Positions 1 through 10,560 are shown, counted from the first letter of the stretch. The stretch: DNA of 64,000 nucleotides from Amblyomma americanum (GCF_052857255.1 NC_135500.1:103358048-103422047); one strand, 5' to 3'. Notes: a model not told the origin generated them from the sequence alone. A program made the numbers and translations.

Positions 1-532
1 CTGATTTAAGCTTCGGCAAAGACACTCACGGCCGTATTTGAGGACTAGAGGCATCGACTTCGGTAAATGACTGCGGGGCCTTGATTGCAATGACAAGTAG
101 GAGCATCATGGACATCAGGAAATACACAGAATGAAATCAACTAAAACGAAATTAAAATAAGAACCGTGACGACCACATTGTGTTTTCAAATTAAATTGGC
201 GCCCGAAGTTCATGTAGCGCTCATTATTTCAGAGATATTCCTGGCTCTATTGATAAGCCTTGGTGCGACGCATCTTCGAAGAAGACAGGTAACGAGATTT
301 CTTTCCTATTCTTACACTTCTTTGCTTAGAAACTTTTACGAAGTGTACCAAATTGTAGCATTGTTCACATAATGACTACATAATAGCATGAATTGAACAA
401 AAGAACAGTATTTTGTGGCCGACTGTGGCGATGTGATTTATATTGACATTCGTTTCAAATAGTGAGACGCTGTTCAGTTTCTTAAAGATCGCTAGCCCTT
501 ATAGTGGTAATTCGCCGCATATAGCCTTTCAG
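1..532. other. Unassigned stretch
   Basis: No gene, splice-bounded exon or repeat is recognisable. Only short open frames with no protein-like motif occur. Confidence 0.5.
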
Positions 533-533
533 T

Positions 534-672
534 GCCTGCCCTGCCCTGCCCTGCCCGGCTTTGCCCTGCCCTGCCCTGCCTTGCCCCGCCTTGCCCTGCC
601 CTGCCCTGCCTTGCCCTGCCTTGCCCTGCCTTGCCCTGCCTTGCCCTGCCTTGCCCTGCCTTGCCCTGCCTG
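534..672. repeat. CCCTG / TTGCCCTGCC satellite
   Basis: A tandem array starts as 5-bp CCCTG units and from about position 600 becomes a regular 10-bp TTGCCCTGCC unit. The open frames across it (Leu-Pro-Cys-Ala periodic) are a by-product of the repeat and are not called as genes. Confidence 0.95.
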
Positions 673-734
673 CCCGCCCAAAGCTTACTTTCTCGCTGGC
701 TGCTACCTACCCACCACTCGGTGGGCCGGTGAGG

Positions 735-915
735 AGCCTACCACAGTTTGAGCCGGCAGATCAATTAATCATGAGAGGCTGCCCGGGAAAACCAACCTGG
801 CTCGCAACCCAAACCAAGCAACCTGTCTCACTGTTGGCACCACCTGTCGTAGAAGGACACTGGCGCATCGCTTGACCGCTGCATCCCTGCGCCAAGAATT
901 GGTAGGAAGACCAGA
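735..915 (+). repeat. Dispersed repeat family D, copy 1
   Basis: It shares with the stretches at 5335, 10325 (minus), 22600 and 56425 (minus) the order TCAATTAATnAT, a central CCCA/CACAAGCCCC-like part, then TGGCGCATCGCTTgACCGCTGCA and TGCGCCAaGA. This copy lacks the GTGACGT...ATCACAA left part. I could not assign it to a named family. Confidence 0.6.
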
Positions 916-1884
916 TAATGATAATGCAGAGAATGGCCAATTCCTCATATATAGACATTATTCCATTATCGATATCCGAGCAACTGCCATCCGTGAACAC
1001 AGGATCTGGACAGCAGAACCGATGTGAAAAACGAACTGCGGGCGCATCTAATTCGGATTTGGCCCAACTGCGGAAATCGATCATCCTTTTTAGTGTACTA
1101 CGTTTAGAACAAAGAAAGATCGGAAGAACAGCTAGCTATAGTACTCGAGTTTATTTCATATTTCAAGAGCTACACTATATACGAAGATTTAATCACGGCT
1201 CATTTTCTTTCTTCAAAGAAGGCGGCAGCATGGCTTACACTTTTGAGAAGAAAAATGAATAATTCTGATTTAGTTAAGACTTCCCGGTGTCTGAGGAATT
1301 GTGAAACGTGCGTGCAACTCTTTCAGTGTGAAGCACTTCACCTATCCTCACTCATCATGCTTCATAAAAAGAGGCAAGGGATATTACTGGAACTCGTGAT
1401 TGAATTATTTTTATTTTTTTATTAGAGAGGGCCTGGAATGAGTCGAACCAGAGGTAGGTAAATGCCCTCATTTTTACTTTTCCTCCCTCACCCTCACTTT
1501 TGAATCTATGGCCCTCCCTTGCCCTCACCCTCACTGAGAAAAATTTTCTGGCTTTCCATCGACCTCACCCTCACATCGTCGGCCCTCCCTCAACCTCACC
1601 CTCACTAACGGTCATTTTAAAATTCGAGTTATATTTTCTAGTCTGCAACTTCTGGCGATATTACTGAGACATAAACATAAAAAACAAGTCCTCAAGGCTC
1701 TATTGAACGAGAGGCTTGATGCTTATACTGTTGTGTGAGTGCGGGTACATGTGTGTGAGCTGTTTCAGTTAATACGTGAGACAAATCCGAGACAGTTACG
1801 AGCTGGGCCCTAAAATATCACTCTTCCTTTACTTTTGACACGCACTGCATGCATACACGTGCCCTGCACTTATAACTTTTCACT
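916..1884. other. Unassigned stretch with a CT-rich minisatellite
   Basis: Apart from the minisatellite at 1478-1620 nothing recognisable was found. Short open frames here have no conserved motif. Confidence 0.4.
1478..1620. repeat. CT-rich minisatellite (CCCTCCCTCACCCTCAC)
   Basis: Four imperfect units of a CCCTCCCT(C/T)ACCCTCACT core are separated by 15-25 bp of variable sequence. The same core recurs at 7285-7470. Confidence 0.75.
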
Positions 1885-2122
1885 GTTAACAATGTTTATT
1901 TTGCTTCTACTGCAATCCCCACTGGGGATTTTAGCAGGGTGGCATACATATAAGTAAACACAACGTAATAACACGGGCAATGAACACAAGAAAAAAGTTG
2001 AACAACATAGCTTGAAATTTAAGAAAAGTAAGCGTACACAAGAAATTTTTAAACAATAATAGAAAGAATTGTCGACATAGATGATTTTGAAACGTCGTCA
2101 TTGGTTAAGACATTACGTCCAA

Positions 2123-2480
2123 TTATTTTTCGTGGAAAGAACAATTAAGACGGTTATTACACGTGGTAAATGGCTTTTCTGTGCGGCCATCTCTTTTCCT
2201 AGTGGCGTAAACAGATGAAAAAAAAAATATTCTCGTGAGATCTGTCTTATAGTGGCCGTTAATAAATTGAAAGAGAAATTTTAGTCGCGACACACGGTTT
2301 CTTAGCGTTAATGGGGGCAAGTCCGCTTTATTTAACAGCTCTGTCACTGGCGTGCGTTGAAATGTGTTATAAATAAAGCGAGCTGCTTTTCTTTGCACCC
2401 TTTCTATATTATTAGAGTAATTTTTAGTGAAAGTGTTACAAATAACGCTTGCATAGTCTAGAATCGGCAGAATTTTATTT
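2123..2480 (-). pseudogene. LINE reverse transcriptase C-terminal tail
   Basis: The open frame contains ILPILDYASVICNTFTKN just upstream and then IERVQRKAARFIYNTF and LPPLTLRNRVSRLKFLFQFI, the typical post-RT tail of CR1/Jockey-type LINE ORF2. It ends at a stop after NRLNCSFHEK. It directly follows endonuclease remnants, so the RT domain in between has been lost. Confidence 0.8.
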
Positions 2481-2639
2481 TTGTATGCGAGCAGTTGAAC
2501 ACAAGAAGTAGAGTCTCGAAGCGGTAATCAAAAAGAACTACTTGCAATTAACATTAGCTATTATGTAGTCAATATGATTAGTCCTAGTGAAGTCATCGGT
2601 GGTCCGAGATACTTATTATGAACCTCAAGAAAAGTTTCG

Positions 2640-3345
2640 TTAGGATAAATATTCAGGTTTCTTATCTAAAGCGGTGTGTGCAGTAGCGAGCAGTACAACT
2701 AAGTTGTCCGGTATTCTATCTTCTATGTTGCTATCTGTTTTGTCAGTAATTGATCCGCTAACAAAAAATAGGTCGAGCATTGACTGAGAATCTCCCTGTA
2801 ATATGGTATTTTCTTCTACAATCTGCAAGAAGTCGAAGCCAAAAGCAATGCCCAACATAGCTTCACCTTGGGGGTCGTGCTTTTTAACTTAAAATTTGAC
2901 CAGCCTACTTCAGGCAAATTAAAATATCCTGACAGTATGATACGATTATCGAGTTTAACATTCGTGTACAAATATTCTTTCAGTTGCTATAATACGATAA
3001 CGGCAGAGTTGGGAGGCCTCTACATCGCTCCACTAATAACGTTTCCATAGTACGTTGCGCAAAAAATGCACTCTACATTGGGTACATCAGGCATTGGTAA
3101 AGTTCACACGGGTGATTTAAACCGAATGCTGACATCTCCACCTCTCCCATCACGATGCTTACGGTACGAACTGTAGGCAGTGGTAAAGAACTGCCTGTCA
3201 AACATTGTATTGTTAAGCCAAGTTTCTGCAAAAACCGCTATTTCAGGGTCGTACAAAATCAGAAGGGTCTCCAACTCAATTGTCTTGTTTATGACACTTC
3301 TGCAATTGACATTTAGTATTTTCAGGGTCTGATGTCTCCTAGTCC
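2640..3345 (-). pseudogene. LINE APE-type endonuclease fragment
   Basis: Minus-strand translation in three frames shows the endonuclease start LKILNVNCRSVINKTIELE, then PEIAVFAETWL (the catalytic Glu region), then SGYFNLPEVGW where family members read GDFNLPxVGW, so the Asp is replaced by Tyr. It continues as an open frame at 2858-2640 containing DFLQIVEENT. Several stops and at least two frame changes interrupt it. APE endonucleases nick the target DNA for target-primed reverse transcription; this one cannot work. Confidence 0.75.
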
Positions 3346-3705
3346 GGAGTCAGTTTAATTTCTCTCTGCGCCTAAAGCGAGCAGCTCTTGTTTTATCCCA
3401 ACCATACAGTACGCTATTAACGCTGAGCTTATCATAGATGAGATTTAAAGCTTGGCGCCATCTTTCTCCTCTTCACTGCTTTTGCACTGCTGTTTCCGTA
3501 TTTCCCTAACACGTTTAGAGAAGTCCTCAACTTATGATTTTGAATTTTTTTTTGGTGTCTGAATGTTTAGCTGATTTTGGTGCTTTTGAGTTAGTAGCAT
3601 TATCATAATATTGAAATTTTTTCAGAGAAGTTGAGTTTCAAAACGACTGGTCGCGCCGTATATATTTCTAGTTTCACCAACCCTGTGGCATCTTTTCGCC
3701 AACAC

Positions 3706-4182
3706 TCACTGCTCAACGTTGTTCCAGAAAAAAACACCACCAATTACTTCCTTTCTCGTATCCTCGCTAGTTTCCTGACTAAGCTGTTTTATTCCGTACA
3801 TGATGAGGTTATTTCTCCTGCCTCTGTTTTCTAAATCGTCCATCTGGTTCCTAACTGTACTAAGCTGTTCCTCAAGTTCCGATATTGCCGATTCCATGTA
3901 TTTTACCTTCGTGGCTAAGACATGAAGGCCCGGCAACTGTTTCCCAGTGCCATCAATTCGCTGAGCTATACTGGAAAGCTTATTCTCATTTATGTTTTGA
4001 GATGCCTGCAGGCCCTCCGTGTTTGAATTAATCTTGCTCTGGCCTTCTAGCAATTCCAATAGCAATTGTTTTTCAATCGGGCCAGGATTTATTTCAACAC
4101 CGCCACAATACAACAGATCTTTTGATAATTCAATCACGCAAGAAAGTAAATGCTGAACCCACAGTGGGCAGGACAGCAGCAC
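3706..4182 (-). pseudogene. CR1-like LINE ORF1 with 2A-like motif
   Basis: The 158-aa frame has a hydrophobic, Leu-rich start followed by a 2A-like motif GVEINPGP at residues 28-35 (nt 4101-4078), just after LLYCG. 2A peptides cause ribosome skipping between the Gly and last Pro and are known at the N-terminus of some CR1/L2-type LINE proteins. The canonical Asp at the first motif position is Gly here. Residues 40-120 look like a coiled coil, and DLENRGRRNNLIMYGI at about residues 116-131 matches the start of the LINE-type RRM found in L1/CR1 ORF1 proteins. Past residue 140 the frame breaks; RRM-like sequence continues in another frame toward 3640. The likely role is RNA binding and RNP assembly. 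It is a dead copy. Confidence 0.7.
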
Positions 4183-4400
4183 TAGAAAGCGATCGTCACT
4201 CCTCTACCAAGGTGCAGATTTGGGATAACTAGCCTGGATAGCAAAGCAAAAAAGATTGCATAGCATGCTGCCTCGTTTGCTGCTGCCGTGCCCAATGTGC
4301 TAAAATGGACTGCTAAAATCAGTTCGCGCATTGTTGTGTCTGTATAAAGACTAATGTACGCCAAGAGTATTTAGAAAATAATTTATAACGTTTACCACGA

Positions 4401-4966
4401 TAATTACAATAAGTGCTAAGCACAGAATTGACTAAGAGAAAAGAAATTTTGTAGGTCGCGTAATAACCATTACCGGATGACTTTGTGATTGCACTGGGTT
4501 TTCTGAATTTGACTGCTTCTAATCTTCCGCCATTTCGTGCGGTTTGCTACATGCTCGTCTTTTGACGCTTCCACGAGCACGGATGGAAGATGATGAAGAC
4601 CACGCTTTCAAACTACAGCGTGAGAGACTGGCCCTTTCAACAACAACTCTCGTGAACGTGGCTACGTGACGAAGACGATGACATTGCAAGCACAGCACGA
4701 GAGCTTGGCAGTTCGTACAGGCGGGATGTTAGGATTTCTCCCAACTGATTGGTCAAATTAGGGAAGTGTATGAACCGACAGACTTAAAATCGGAGTAGCA
4801 CACCTTCTTGGTGATACGCTGAGCCTATACCTCGTGTCTACTGGTGCGTTGCTGTCTTTATGCGATGTGTTTTGTGGTGTATCCTAAAAGCTTTGTAAAT
4901 AATTTAGTTAATGTAAATAGAATACATTTTCAATCTTATAAATGTCATACTTAAAAAAAAAGTTGT
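4401..4966. other. Unassigned stretch
   Basis: Nothing recognisable; it may include the 5' region of the minus-strand LINE that ends near 4400. A short poly-A run closes it at about 4954-4962. Confidence 0.35.
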
Positions 4967-5060
4967 GGCGACGGCGTAGTGGTCTGAAGTAGCGGCTAGC
5001 GTAACTCAGTTTTTAGTGCCACCGCGAGTTCAGATCCCGTTCGCCCAGCTTTAAAATGTT
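4967..5060 (+). repeat. Possible tRNA-derived SINE head
   Basis: GGCGTAGTGGTCTGAAG resembles a pol III A box and GAGTTCAGATCCC a B box about 55 bp later, as in tRNA-derived SINEs. Mature tRNA folding is not evident. Low confidence. Confidence 0.35.
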
Positions 5061-5334
5061 GTATTCCTTTACTGTCTTCCCCGGTGCAGTGCCGGCTTTC
5101 TGCTGCAGTGAGGCTCTAATGCGGTCGTTTAAAATAAAACATTATTGAGGCGACTTAAAAATGAAAAGGCTCGCTAAAATGCAAGATTTGGGCCGAAAAA
5201 TAGTAATCACTAACTCCCCGAGTCTGGAGTAAAAGATTCTTGTGGTTACCACCTAGTGCTTGCAATCTTCCAATCCGCCGAAAAGTGGTTGTGTGTTTGT
5301 CCGATGCCTGCTTCTAGAATGTGGACCATCTTGA

Positions 5335-5560
5335 TTACTTGACGTTGTGACGTAATCACAAGCTGCCCGTCGGGTTGCGAGCAAAATGCCCACCGTGGCA
5401 ATTCAGTTTAATGATTAGACTCGAGAGATTCCTCAGGAACAACATACGTGTCACAAGCCCCACCGATGGCAGCACCTGCCATCGCAGGGCAATGGCGCGT
5501 AGCTCAACCGCTGCAACTGTGCTCCTGAAGCGAAATCAGGACTCCCAGGTAACTCTGAAT
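5335..5560 (+). repeat. Dispersed repeat family D, copy 2
   Basis: It has the family order: GTGACGTAATCACAAG, GGGTTGCGAGC, CCACCGTGGCA, TTTAATGATTAG, GTGTCACAAGCCCCACC, CCATCGCAGGGCAATGGCG, CAACCGCTGCA. About 220 bp, no coding content. Confidence 0.7.
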
Positions 5561-6996
5561 GTAGGGAATGACCAATTCTACCGCAGTACAAATCTTAAAT
5601 GATGCAATAACACGCAAATGTACATCATATGACATATCAACCAAAGTAAGCATGTGCACGCCAAGGAGCAGCATAGAAAGTAAAGATAAACCATGCGAAA
5701 CAGGACTGACGGTGCTAATACACGATAATTCATGGTTAAATGGAAGCTGAAATGGTTTTCAAATTGCATGAAACGATGTCGTTGGGAAGAAGGGACATTG
5801 AAAATCATCTGTGTAAATTTTTTCTCGATTCTGTTCGCAAAATGAGCCGCAATCGCTTGTTAAAAACCCGCCGCCGAAACGCCCTCTTCGCTTCCGGAAG
5901 CGCCTAATGGGGGGACGGAACTGGCGGAAGTGACGCCATTCATGGGTAGTCTGCTGGCAGTCCTGCTTTGCTTGCCGCTTTTCGGCCCGCGCTTTGGTGA
6001 ACGACGGATGCACATTGCAAAACACGGTTCTCAAGCCAGCCGAAGCAACGCGCTACGCAGCAACAACGTCGGTGCTGGCCGGAGATCCCAGTAGATGACG
6101 TCATGACGATCCCGGCCATTCGCGGCGTTCGCTCGGCGCCCTGAGACTCTGTTGCCCGTTTTATTAAAAAAAAACAGCTTTTTTCGTTTATTTCCGCCCT
6201 TTTTGAATGCGTTATTTTTTTTTCAGAGGAGTGAAAACTATAAAATGCCGCATAGAACTCAGTTTTTTCGAAAAGTGCTTCAGCTTCTTAACCCCAAGCG
6301 ATACTGCCCGTGACTTTTTTTTCCACGTCTGCGCCCTACTCAAACGCTGAGTGCCAATTACCTACCATGCCTGCTGGAAATTTGGTTCATAAAATCAGGC
6401 GCGCGATTGCGCGGTCACAGGTCTTATCAGGGGCTGAAATAAACCAAAAGATACGGATGGTATTTGGAGAGCAGTACACCTTTTTCTTTTTTAGCACATC
6501 GTAACGTGCAAGGCGGAGCGAGCGATGATTCATACCAAAGTATTTAAGGTGCTGATTTATTTCCGTGGTAAGAATACAGTGATCGCTTTTCCCCACCACA
6601 TTGCGGCAAGGCTTTTCTATACCGTAGTGCCAGAGAAAATAGAATATAGACAGAAGAAATGACTGTACTGAACTACTCACAGCGTGAATAAAAATTCCAC
6701 GCCAACGCCGCCAACAGGCTTTGATTTGACGGTGGAATGTTGCAAAAGCTTTTTTTTTTGCGCTGCAATCAATTCTGTGAAACCTCATGTTCTGAAATCG
6801 GACTTCGTTCTAGCAAAGAGGCATAGAACTTGGGAATTCAATAGCCTTTCTAGGAACAATTTGTACGTGTTTTACTCTACACTCTCGTCATCCGACAGAC
6901 TCGGGGCTGATAATGAAAATGTTGACAACGGTAGCATGGTTCCCGTTGGCTTGGCAGCCACCCGCACGGCCCTGCCAATGGCCCCTGGTTATGGCA
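5561..6996. other. Unassigned stretch with GC-rich block
   Basis: A GC- and CpG-rich block lies at about 5870-6150 between AT-rich flanks; its minus-strand frame (Arg/Gly-rich) has no recognisable domain. The 133-aa minus frame at 6387-6788 also matches nothing I know. No gene is called. Confidence 0.35.
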
Positions 6997-7100
6997 TATA
7001 CAGGGTGTTTCACCGAATACTTTGCACGATTTATATAAAAAAACAGGTTTTTGAGTTATAAGAGCGCTTTTTTCGGCGGTGTAGCACATCACGGCGACAG
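6997..7100 (+). repeat. Possible transposon terminus (TATACAGGGTGTTTCA)
   Basis: TACAGGGTGTTTCACC followed by TTTATATAAAAAAACAG and a GCGCTTTTTTCGGC block resembles the edge of non-autonomous DNA elements that begin CAGGGTGTT(T/C)CA. The partner terminus was not found, so this is tentative. Confidence 0.3.
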
Positions 7101-7284
7101 AGAAGGTGTGCTGCACCCACGATTCGTGTTCGCCTCGTGTACCTCCACACTGCAGAAACTACGTCTTCCCCGGGATCTTCACCCTAAGAAGTATAGCGCT
7201 TTAAAACAGGAATTCTTAACGGGCGGCACAGGTAAAAGCGTTAGCCCGGAGAACGGTCCGGGCCACCACATTCGCCCTCAAAAA

Positions 7285-7470
7285 GTGAATTCTGCCCTCC
7301 CTCACCCTCACCTCATCATGTCTTCCCTCCCTCGCCCTCACCACACTATGTCTTTCCTCCCTCACCCTCGTCCTCACCTAGTGAAATCCTCATGAGGTGA
7401 GGGTGAGGACGCCCTCATGAGGTATCGCCCTCGTGAGGATGCTCATCGCTGGGAATGACTACGGCCTGCT
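7285..7470. repeat. CT-rich minisatellite with strand-switched end
   Basis: CCCTCCCTCACCCTCACC units as at 1478-1620 run to about 7380, then the motif continues inverted as GAGGTGAGGGTGAGGA and CTCATGAGGT repeats. The arms can therefore fold back on each other. Confidence 0.75.
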
Positions 7471-8208
7471 CTCACCCTAGTATAAAAACGTACCAGCAAA
7501 CCACCACATATGCGAGAAATAAGCAATCCCTGATTACTCATTGCTTCCTGTAATAAAATTATGAAAAATATAACATTCAGTGTGCTTTCATAAAATTTGT
7601 AAAAACTAAGCGAGGTCAACATGGCCAAACAAAATGTGGAAATATCCACTTGCCCAGCGGCCGACCAAAGCTTTCACAATGCGCAGAGCGACGGATAGGC
7701 AGGTAATAAGCGTTGTGACATCTTTTAAAACCCTAACACAGCGTACAACAAGGATATAAGTTGAAATAAAAGAGAACTTGTCAGCGTTTCCAGAAAAAAA
7801 GTTTTGTGCACATTGTTAGTAATGTTAGTCAGGTTTTACACATGATTTTGAAGGTAAATGATTAAGCAGCGGCCGGAATGCCGGAGGCTTTTTGGAAAAA
7901 TTATTTTCTAGTTTTTTTTATGCGTACTCAACCTTCATGCTAAAAGTGTTAAGCGCAAAAGGGCGGGCAAACTGCTCTTGACACACTGCGTTATAAGTAA
8001 TCAGTTTGCCAGCCAAAATTAGGTGGATTTTTGTTCTGATTCTCTATAATAAAATAAATATTCGGCACCATCGAATTCTTAACTTTCATAAAGAAAGCGT
8101 ATTATATTTCTATGCCTTCATTTATATTATACCACCCTAGCAAAACGTTATTTTCCTATATACTGCTCTGCTTCTCTACCGTGTGTAACCTTTAACGTTT
8201 GGTGCTAC
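7471..8208. other. AT-rich unassigned stretch
   Basis: No open frame or repeat is recognised up to the SINE head at 8209. Confidence 0.4.
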
Positions 8209-8245
8209 CTCCACGGTGGCTCAGTATTTATGGCGCTCGAAGTGT
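8209..8245 (+). repeat. Truncated tRNA-SINE head at the Penelope junction
   Basis: CCACGGTGGCTCAGT plus TTATGGCGCTCG matches the tRNA-like head (A-box part) of the SINE seen complete on the minus strand at 14695-14930. It stops before the B box, directly upstream of the Penelope-like coding sequence. The 12-bp GAAGTGTTCATC is duplicated at 8239-8250 and 8255-8266, right at the junction. Confidence 0.7.
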
Positions 8246-9595
8246 TCATCTCTTGAAGTGTTCATCACTGTAAACACCCACAAGCCTGGATTCCCGCTGC
8301 GCACCATCGTGTCAGAAAAAGAAATTTGGCAACGTCTCGTTAGCCGCTACCTCCAGACAAACCTTGGCACCCTGGTAACCGATGACCCTTTCCTTGTGCG
8401 CAGTTCATCGGACGTTATTAAGCATTTAGAGGCTTTGCCCACCCACAAGTACACCGCGTTCTCCATTGACATAGAGGAACTGTACTATTCGGTTCCTCAC
8501 CAAGGACTCCTAAGAGCGGTCAGGGATAAAACCCTTTCTACAGGAGAAGTTCGCTTCCAAAATGCCGCTGGAATAAGCACTGATAATTTCATTACGCTAT
8601 TAGAATTCTACTTCAAATCCACCGCAATATACTACGAGGGAAAGTTCTACGTCCAGAAGAAAGGAATCTGCATCGGCTCTTCTGTTGCACCCGTCCTTTG
8701 CGACATCTTCCTTTCAGTGGTAGGAGCGGACATCAGCAGACATATCAGTGACCCTCATGTAGTTTCCATACACAGCTATGTCGACGATTTCTTGGTCATT
8801 ATGAAGGACAATCCGGAACAGGATTTAGACACTGCCGTCACGAGGATTGTGTCCGTTTTCTCAAGCCACGGCCAGGGTCTCACGTTCACCAAGGCGGTCC
8901 CTACGGACGGTCAACTCCAGTTTTTAGATATCAAGTTATTGTTTCCGGAAAAAGGTCTCTGTTGGATGTACAACCCGCGTTCTAAGAAAGGCTTGCTACC
9001 ATTTGACAGCGCTCATTCAAAGCTGGTGAAACGCGCGATTGTTTCTAACTCCCTGCAATCTGCCCTAAACAAATCTTGCCCCCACATGTTGTCAACAAGC
9101 TTTCGCACTCAAGTTGAAAGGCAAAAACAGGCAGGTTATCCGCCTTTTCTAATTTCGGCGGTTTGCGAAATGCTTTTGCAGAAACTTAAGCAACTCACTT
9201 GCATCAGGGAGCCGGTTTCGCATTCATCAGTAACAGTAATACCGTATATTCACAAGGTGTCGCATAATATTAGGAAAATAGCGAGCAGACATAATTTTCA
9301 GGTTGTATTCACCGCGCCTTGTAAGCTTTCAAGACTTTGTGCCATGACCAACAGAGAAAAGCGGCCGGCTTGCACCATAAAACACCAAAAAAAGTTCACG
9401 CAATGCAGGACACAAGTGGTTTATGAGATACCGCTTAGCTGTGGCCTCATTTACATCGGGCAAACAGGTCGTTGTTTTAATGAGCGTGCAAGTGAACATT
9501 CCCGAAACTTGCGCAACAACGAAAGGAGCTTCCTCGTTGACCACTGCAAAGGCTGTTCTAAGTGCCGTCCGAATTCGAGAAAACTAGATTTTTGA
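8216..9595 (+). pseudogene. Penelope-like RT + GIY-YIG protein, 5'-truncated
   Basis: Of the 459-aa frame, the first ten or so residues come from a SINE, so its ATG is not the native start. Penelope RT begins at NTHKPGFPLRTIVSE (about residues 19-33). Motif A is AFSIDIEELYYSVP, motif B region is GICIGSSVAP, and motif C is SYVDDFLV, so both catalytic Asp sites are kept. LQFLDIKL follows. Past residue 360 come a Cys/His-rich linker and the GIY-YIG core VVYEIPLSCGLIYIGQTGR with NERASEH. The frame ends early at TGA because of a one-base shift near 9570; the family-like C-terminus continues in another frame to 9729. Reverse transcription from a nicked target is the expected family role. This copy lacks the RT N-terminus and is inactive. 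Confidence 0.85.
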
Positions 9596-10310
9596 AGAGT
9601 GGAAAAGATAAAACTGAGAGAGAGATTGTTGAGGCATATTTCATCAAAAAAGCTGGAAACAAATGCGCTAGCAGGCCTTCCATTATTCTTAGCAGTGCCG
9701 AGACGTCTTTTATAGAATGTTTTTTGTAGTTCGCAGATTTCCTTTGGTTTTGTGCTCTTGTTTCGTCCTTTCTTTCGGTGTTTCACAATTTTTAGATTTT
9801 TAGACGCTAAGACGACTGTTTTTTACAGGAATGATATTCAGTTTTTATCACTTGACGCTAGGCGCTGTATCTTCAGACTTCATCCCTCATTTTTGTCATC
9901 TTTTTTCACGTGGTTTTATCTCATAGTCTTTCAATTCGTGCTCTTTTTCGCCTTCTTCACGCGTTTCATAAATTGATAGTGTGGACTTGTCTTCCCCTTG
10001 GATGATGACGTTATTTTTTCTGCTGGCCAGAAAGGAACTTGGCTTCCCAAGCACTGTGTAGAATAGATTCTGTAGTGATCAGCGTTACTTTGTTGCCAGT
10101 GTTCGCATGAATTGCCGTTTGATATGTACAACGTTTACGCATTTGTTGATATGGCTTGGTTGTGGTACAAAACGGAGGCTAGGTGCAATAAACCCCAGTT
10201 GTAAGTTGGCGTCAGTCCTGTCTTTTGTGTGCCTTCTGTGTCCCCTTTTCTTGCGCCATTACCAGTTTTTCTTTGTACTGCGGTATATTTACTAATTCTC
10301 TGCATTCATA
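8246..10310 (+). mobile_element. 5'-truncated Penelope-like element (EN+)
   Basis: Coding part to 9729 is followed by a T-rich 3' region and a terminal segment GCAATAAACCCCAGTTGTAAG...GTGTCCCCTTTTCTTGCGCC. Penelope-like elements encode a reverse transcriptase related to telomerase plus a GIY-YIG endonuclease. The 5' part, including the first RT block, is missing and replaced by a SINE fragment. One late frameshift breaks the ORF. Confidence 0.85.
9571..9729 (+). pseudogene. Penelope-like C-terminus in shifted frame
   Basis: Starting at GAATTCGAG the minus-one frame reads TEREIVEAYFIKKAGNKC and ends at TAG (9727-9729). This matches the usual REI(V/I)EAxxIKK end of Penelope-like GIY-YIG proteins. 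It abuts the Cys-rich segment of the preceding frame, so a single-base indel near 9570 separates the two. Confidence 0.7.
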
Positions 10311-10324
10311 GGTTATTGAGAGTC

Positions 10325-10560
10325 CTCATGGACCTCTTGGCGCACTCGCACAGCGGTTAGGCGATATGCTACTGCCCTGTGATAGAATGGGCCTCCAAAA
10401 ATGGGGCTTGTGAGACACAGGTTGCTCCTCCCGAAGAATATCTCGCTACTAATCATTAATTGAACTACCGCCTGCCACGATAGGCAGTCTGCTCACAACC
10501 CGCTGGGCATGTTGTGATAACGTCACAAGGTCACGAGACCTAGGGGGCCCACGTACGTGT
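10325..10560 (-). repeat. Dispersed repeat family D, copy 3 (minus)
   Basis: On the minus strand it reads GTGACCTTGTGACGTTATCACAAC, GCGGGTTGTGAGCA, CGTGGCAGGCGG, TTCAATTAATGATTAG, TCTCACAAGCCCCA, CACAGGGCAGTAGC, CTAACCGCTGTGC, GCGCCAAGAGG: the fullest match to the family order. Confidence 0.7.

Larger units (their letters stand above)
1885..4400 (-). mobile_element. Decayed CR1-like LINE, internal deletion
   Basis: Read on the minus strand the order is ORF1 (4182-3706), APE-type endonuclease (about 3340-2640), RT C-terminal tail (about 2480-2123) and a 3' end rich in A and T near 1885. Multiple stops and frame changes show it is dead. The reverse transcriptase catalytic core (fingers/palm, FADD box) is missing between the endonuclease and the tail, so the copy is internally deleted as well as mutated. 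CR1/Jockey-superfamily assignment rests on the ORF1 layout and tail sequence; the exact clade is not determined. Confidence 0.8.

Noticed and set aside
443..875. Three overlapping plus frames rich in Leu-Pro-Cys-Ala
   Set aside because: They are produced by the CCCTG satellite, open in all three frames.
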